Assembly: GCA_015493625.1 (NCBI GenBank)
Contig: WGCT01000456.1
Span: 1-13,575, forward strand
Length of the DNA stretch: 13,575 nucleotides
Source: Draconibacterium sp.
Lineage (GTDB): Bacteria > Bacteroidota > Bacteroidia > Bacteroidales > Prolixibacteraceae
Direction: 5' to 3'
Shown here: one piece after another, positions 12,922 through 13,575 of the stretch
How the letters are laid out: every line of letters starts with the position of its first letter
How positions within the stretch are numbered: the stretch's first letter is position 1
Made by a program: the position numbers and the translations under genes
Notes under the pieces: generated by a model
What the model was told of the DNA's origin: nothing
Databases searched by the model: none
What the model saw: the letters and a program-made list of their open reading frames with translations, nothing else

Positions 12922-13575
12922 TTACTTCTGTTCAGTTTTCTTTTTTCGGGCAACCAAAATAACTCCGCAAATTACCAACGAAGCTCCCAAAATTGTAATG
13001 GCCGAAAAATGTTCGTGCGCTACCCACGACACATTTAATGCCGTTAAAATGCCCATTGTAATAAATGTAATTATCGGGTTAATAATAATTATTATACTAA
13101 CCGTGCTGGCATTTGTATATTTCAGCGCTTCGGCCAGTGCTGTATAGGCAATAAAAGTATTTGCACCCAAAAACACCAGCAACAACCACCAAAGCCAATT
13201 AAGTTGAAGCAGCGGGGCAAGATGAATAAACGGGAAATAGACAATTATAGGAAAGGCAAAAAGAAATAGGTTAAGACTTTCGGTGGGGTAATTTGCAACC
13301 AATTTCTTTTGCAAAGCCGCGTATGTTGCCCAGGCGAGTGCAGCTGTTAATGTTATAATTACTCCAAAATTATAGTTTTTATTATTCCCAATAAAGACCG
13401 AAAGCTGGTCGTGATAAAAAAATGAGAGTCCTAAAATAGCAATGGCAAATCCTACAATTTGCAGCCGGGTAATTTTCTCTTTAAAAAAAACAAATCCCGA
13501 AATGGCCAGCATAATTGGCCCTGTTTGTATAAAAAGTTGTGCGTTACTTGGCGTTGTGTAATGTATTCCTAACAT
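12922..13575 (-). CDS. EamA/DMT family transporter, C-terminal part (N-terminus beyond right edge)
   Basis: 217 residues are visible and the frame is open to the window end, so the Met at the edge is probably internal. The sequence carries the end of a first EamA repeat (QTGPIMLAISGFVFFKEKITRLQ split over two helices, then IVGFAIAILGLSFF) and a full second repeat starting GVIITLTAALAWATYAAL, ending with a Lys-rich tail (ARKKKTEQK). The FxxEKIT/RxQxxG pattern at the repeat ends is the family hallmark. About seven to eight membrane segments are present of the usual ten. DMT proteins export or import amino acids, sugars or other metabolites, and nothing here shows the substrate. It is 85 bases upstream of the ECF gene on the same strand, so co-transcription is possible, but a link to the copper peptide is not supported. 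Confidence 0.88.
   Translation of the reverse strand: MLGIHYTTPSNAQLFIQTGPIMLAISGFVFFKEKITRLQIVGFAIAILGLSFFYHDQLSVFIGNNKNYNFGVIITLTAALAWATYAALQKKLVANYPTESLNLFLFAFPIIVYFPFIHLAPLLQLNWLWWLLLVFLGANTFIAYTALAEALKYTNASTVSIIIIINPIITFITMGILTALNVSWVAHEHFSAITILGASLVICGVILVARKKKTEQK

Noticed and set aside
1..13575. CRISPR arrays, tRNA or rRNA genes, intact insertion sequences
   Set aside because: No direct-repeat arrays, cloverleaf-like sequences, rRNA segments or full transposase genes were seen on either strand.

Overview
The window looks like a chromosomal segment from an anaerobic or facultative member of the Bacteroidetes, most likely near the Marinilabiliales/Prolixibacteraceae. This rests on AT-leaning DNA, mostly weak ribosome-binding sites, a Bacteroidetes-style ECF sigma factor with a small zinc anti-sigma factor, and a secreted nucleoside-hydrolase-like protein. 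The lineage is an inference from gene content; no rRNA or other marker gene is present.

Left half (1-6539, all minus strand, read right to left): a tight carboxylic-acid operon. In transcription order it holds a CitD-CitE fusion (citrate lyase gamma+beta-like), CitF (alpha, CoA-transferase), an isocitrate dehydrogenase-like enzyme with the E. coli-type NADP residues, a small HD-domain protein with a degenerate HD dyad, a LeuC-LeuD (aconitase-type) fusion, and the first 31 codons of a second LeuC-like dehydratase that runs off the left edge. Together these enzymes could interconvert oxaloacetate + acetyl unit, citrate, isocitrate and 2-oxoglutarate. A parallel citramalate/methylmalate route is the main alternative. 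The CitD-like domain appears to lack the serine that normally carries the prosthetic group.

Middle (6540-8926): a 334-base divergent intergenic region, then two plus-strand genes, an AI-2E/PerM family membrane protein and a secreted inosine-uridine nucleoside hydrolase-like protein.

Right half (9027-12836, minus strand): an HvfABCD-like cluster for a ribosomally made, post-translationally modified copper-binding peptide. HvfA is a secreted Lys/Glu/Cys-rich precursor with eight E-x-K-C-G motifs and a 26-residue tandem repeat. HvfB is the DUF692 multinuclear iron (MNIO) maturase, HvfC its DUF2063 partner, and HvfD a DoxX membrane protein. Immediately upstream on the same strand lie an ECF sigma factor and a zinc-binding anti-sigma factor, the likely regulators. 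A strong intrinsic terminator separates hvfA from hvfBCD, which would allow excess precursor over enzymes. The right edge holds the C-terminal part of an EamA/DMT-type transporter.
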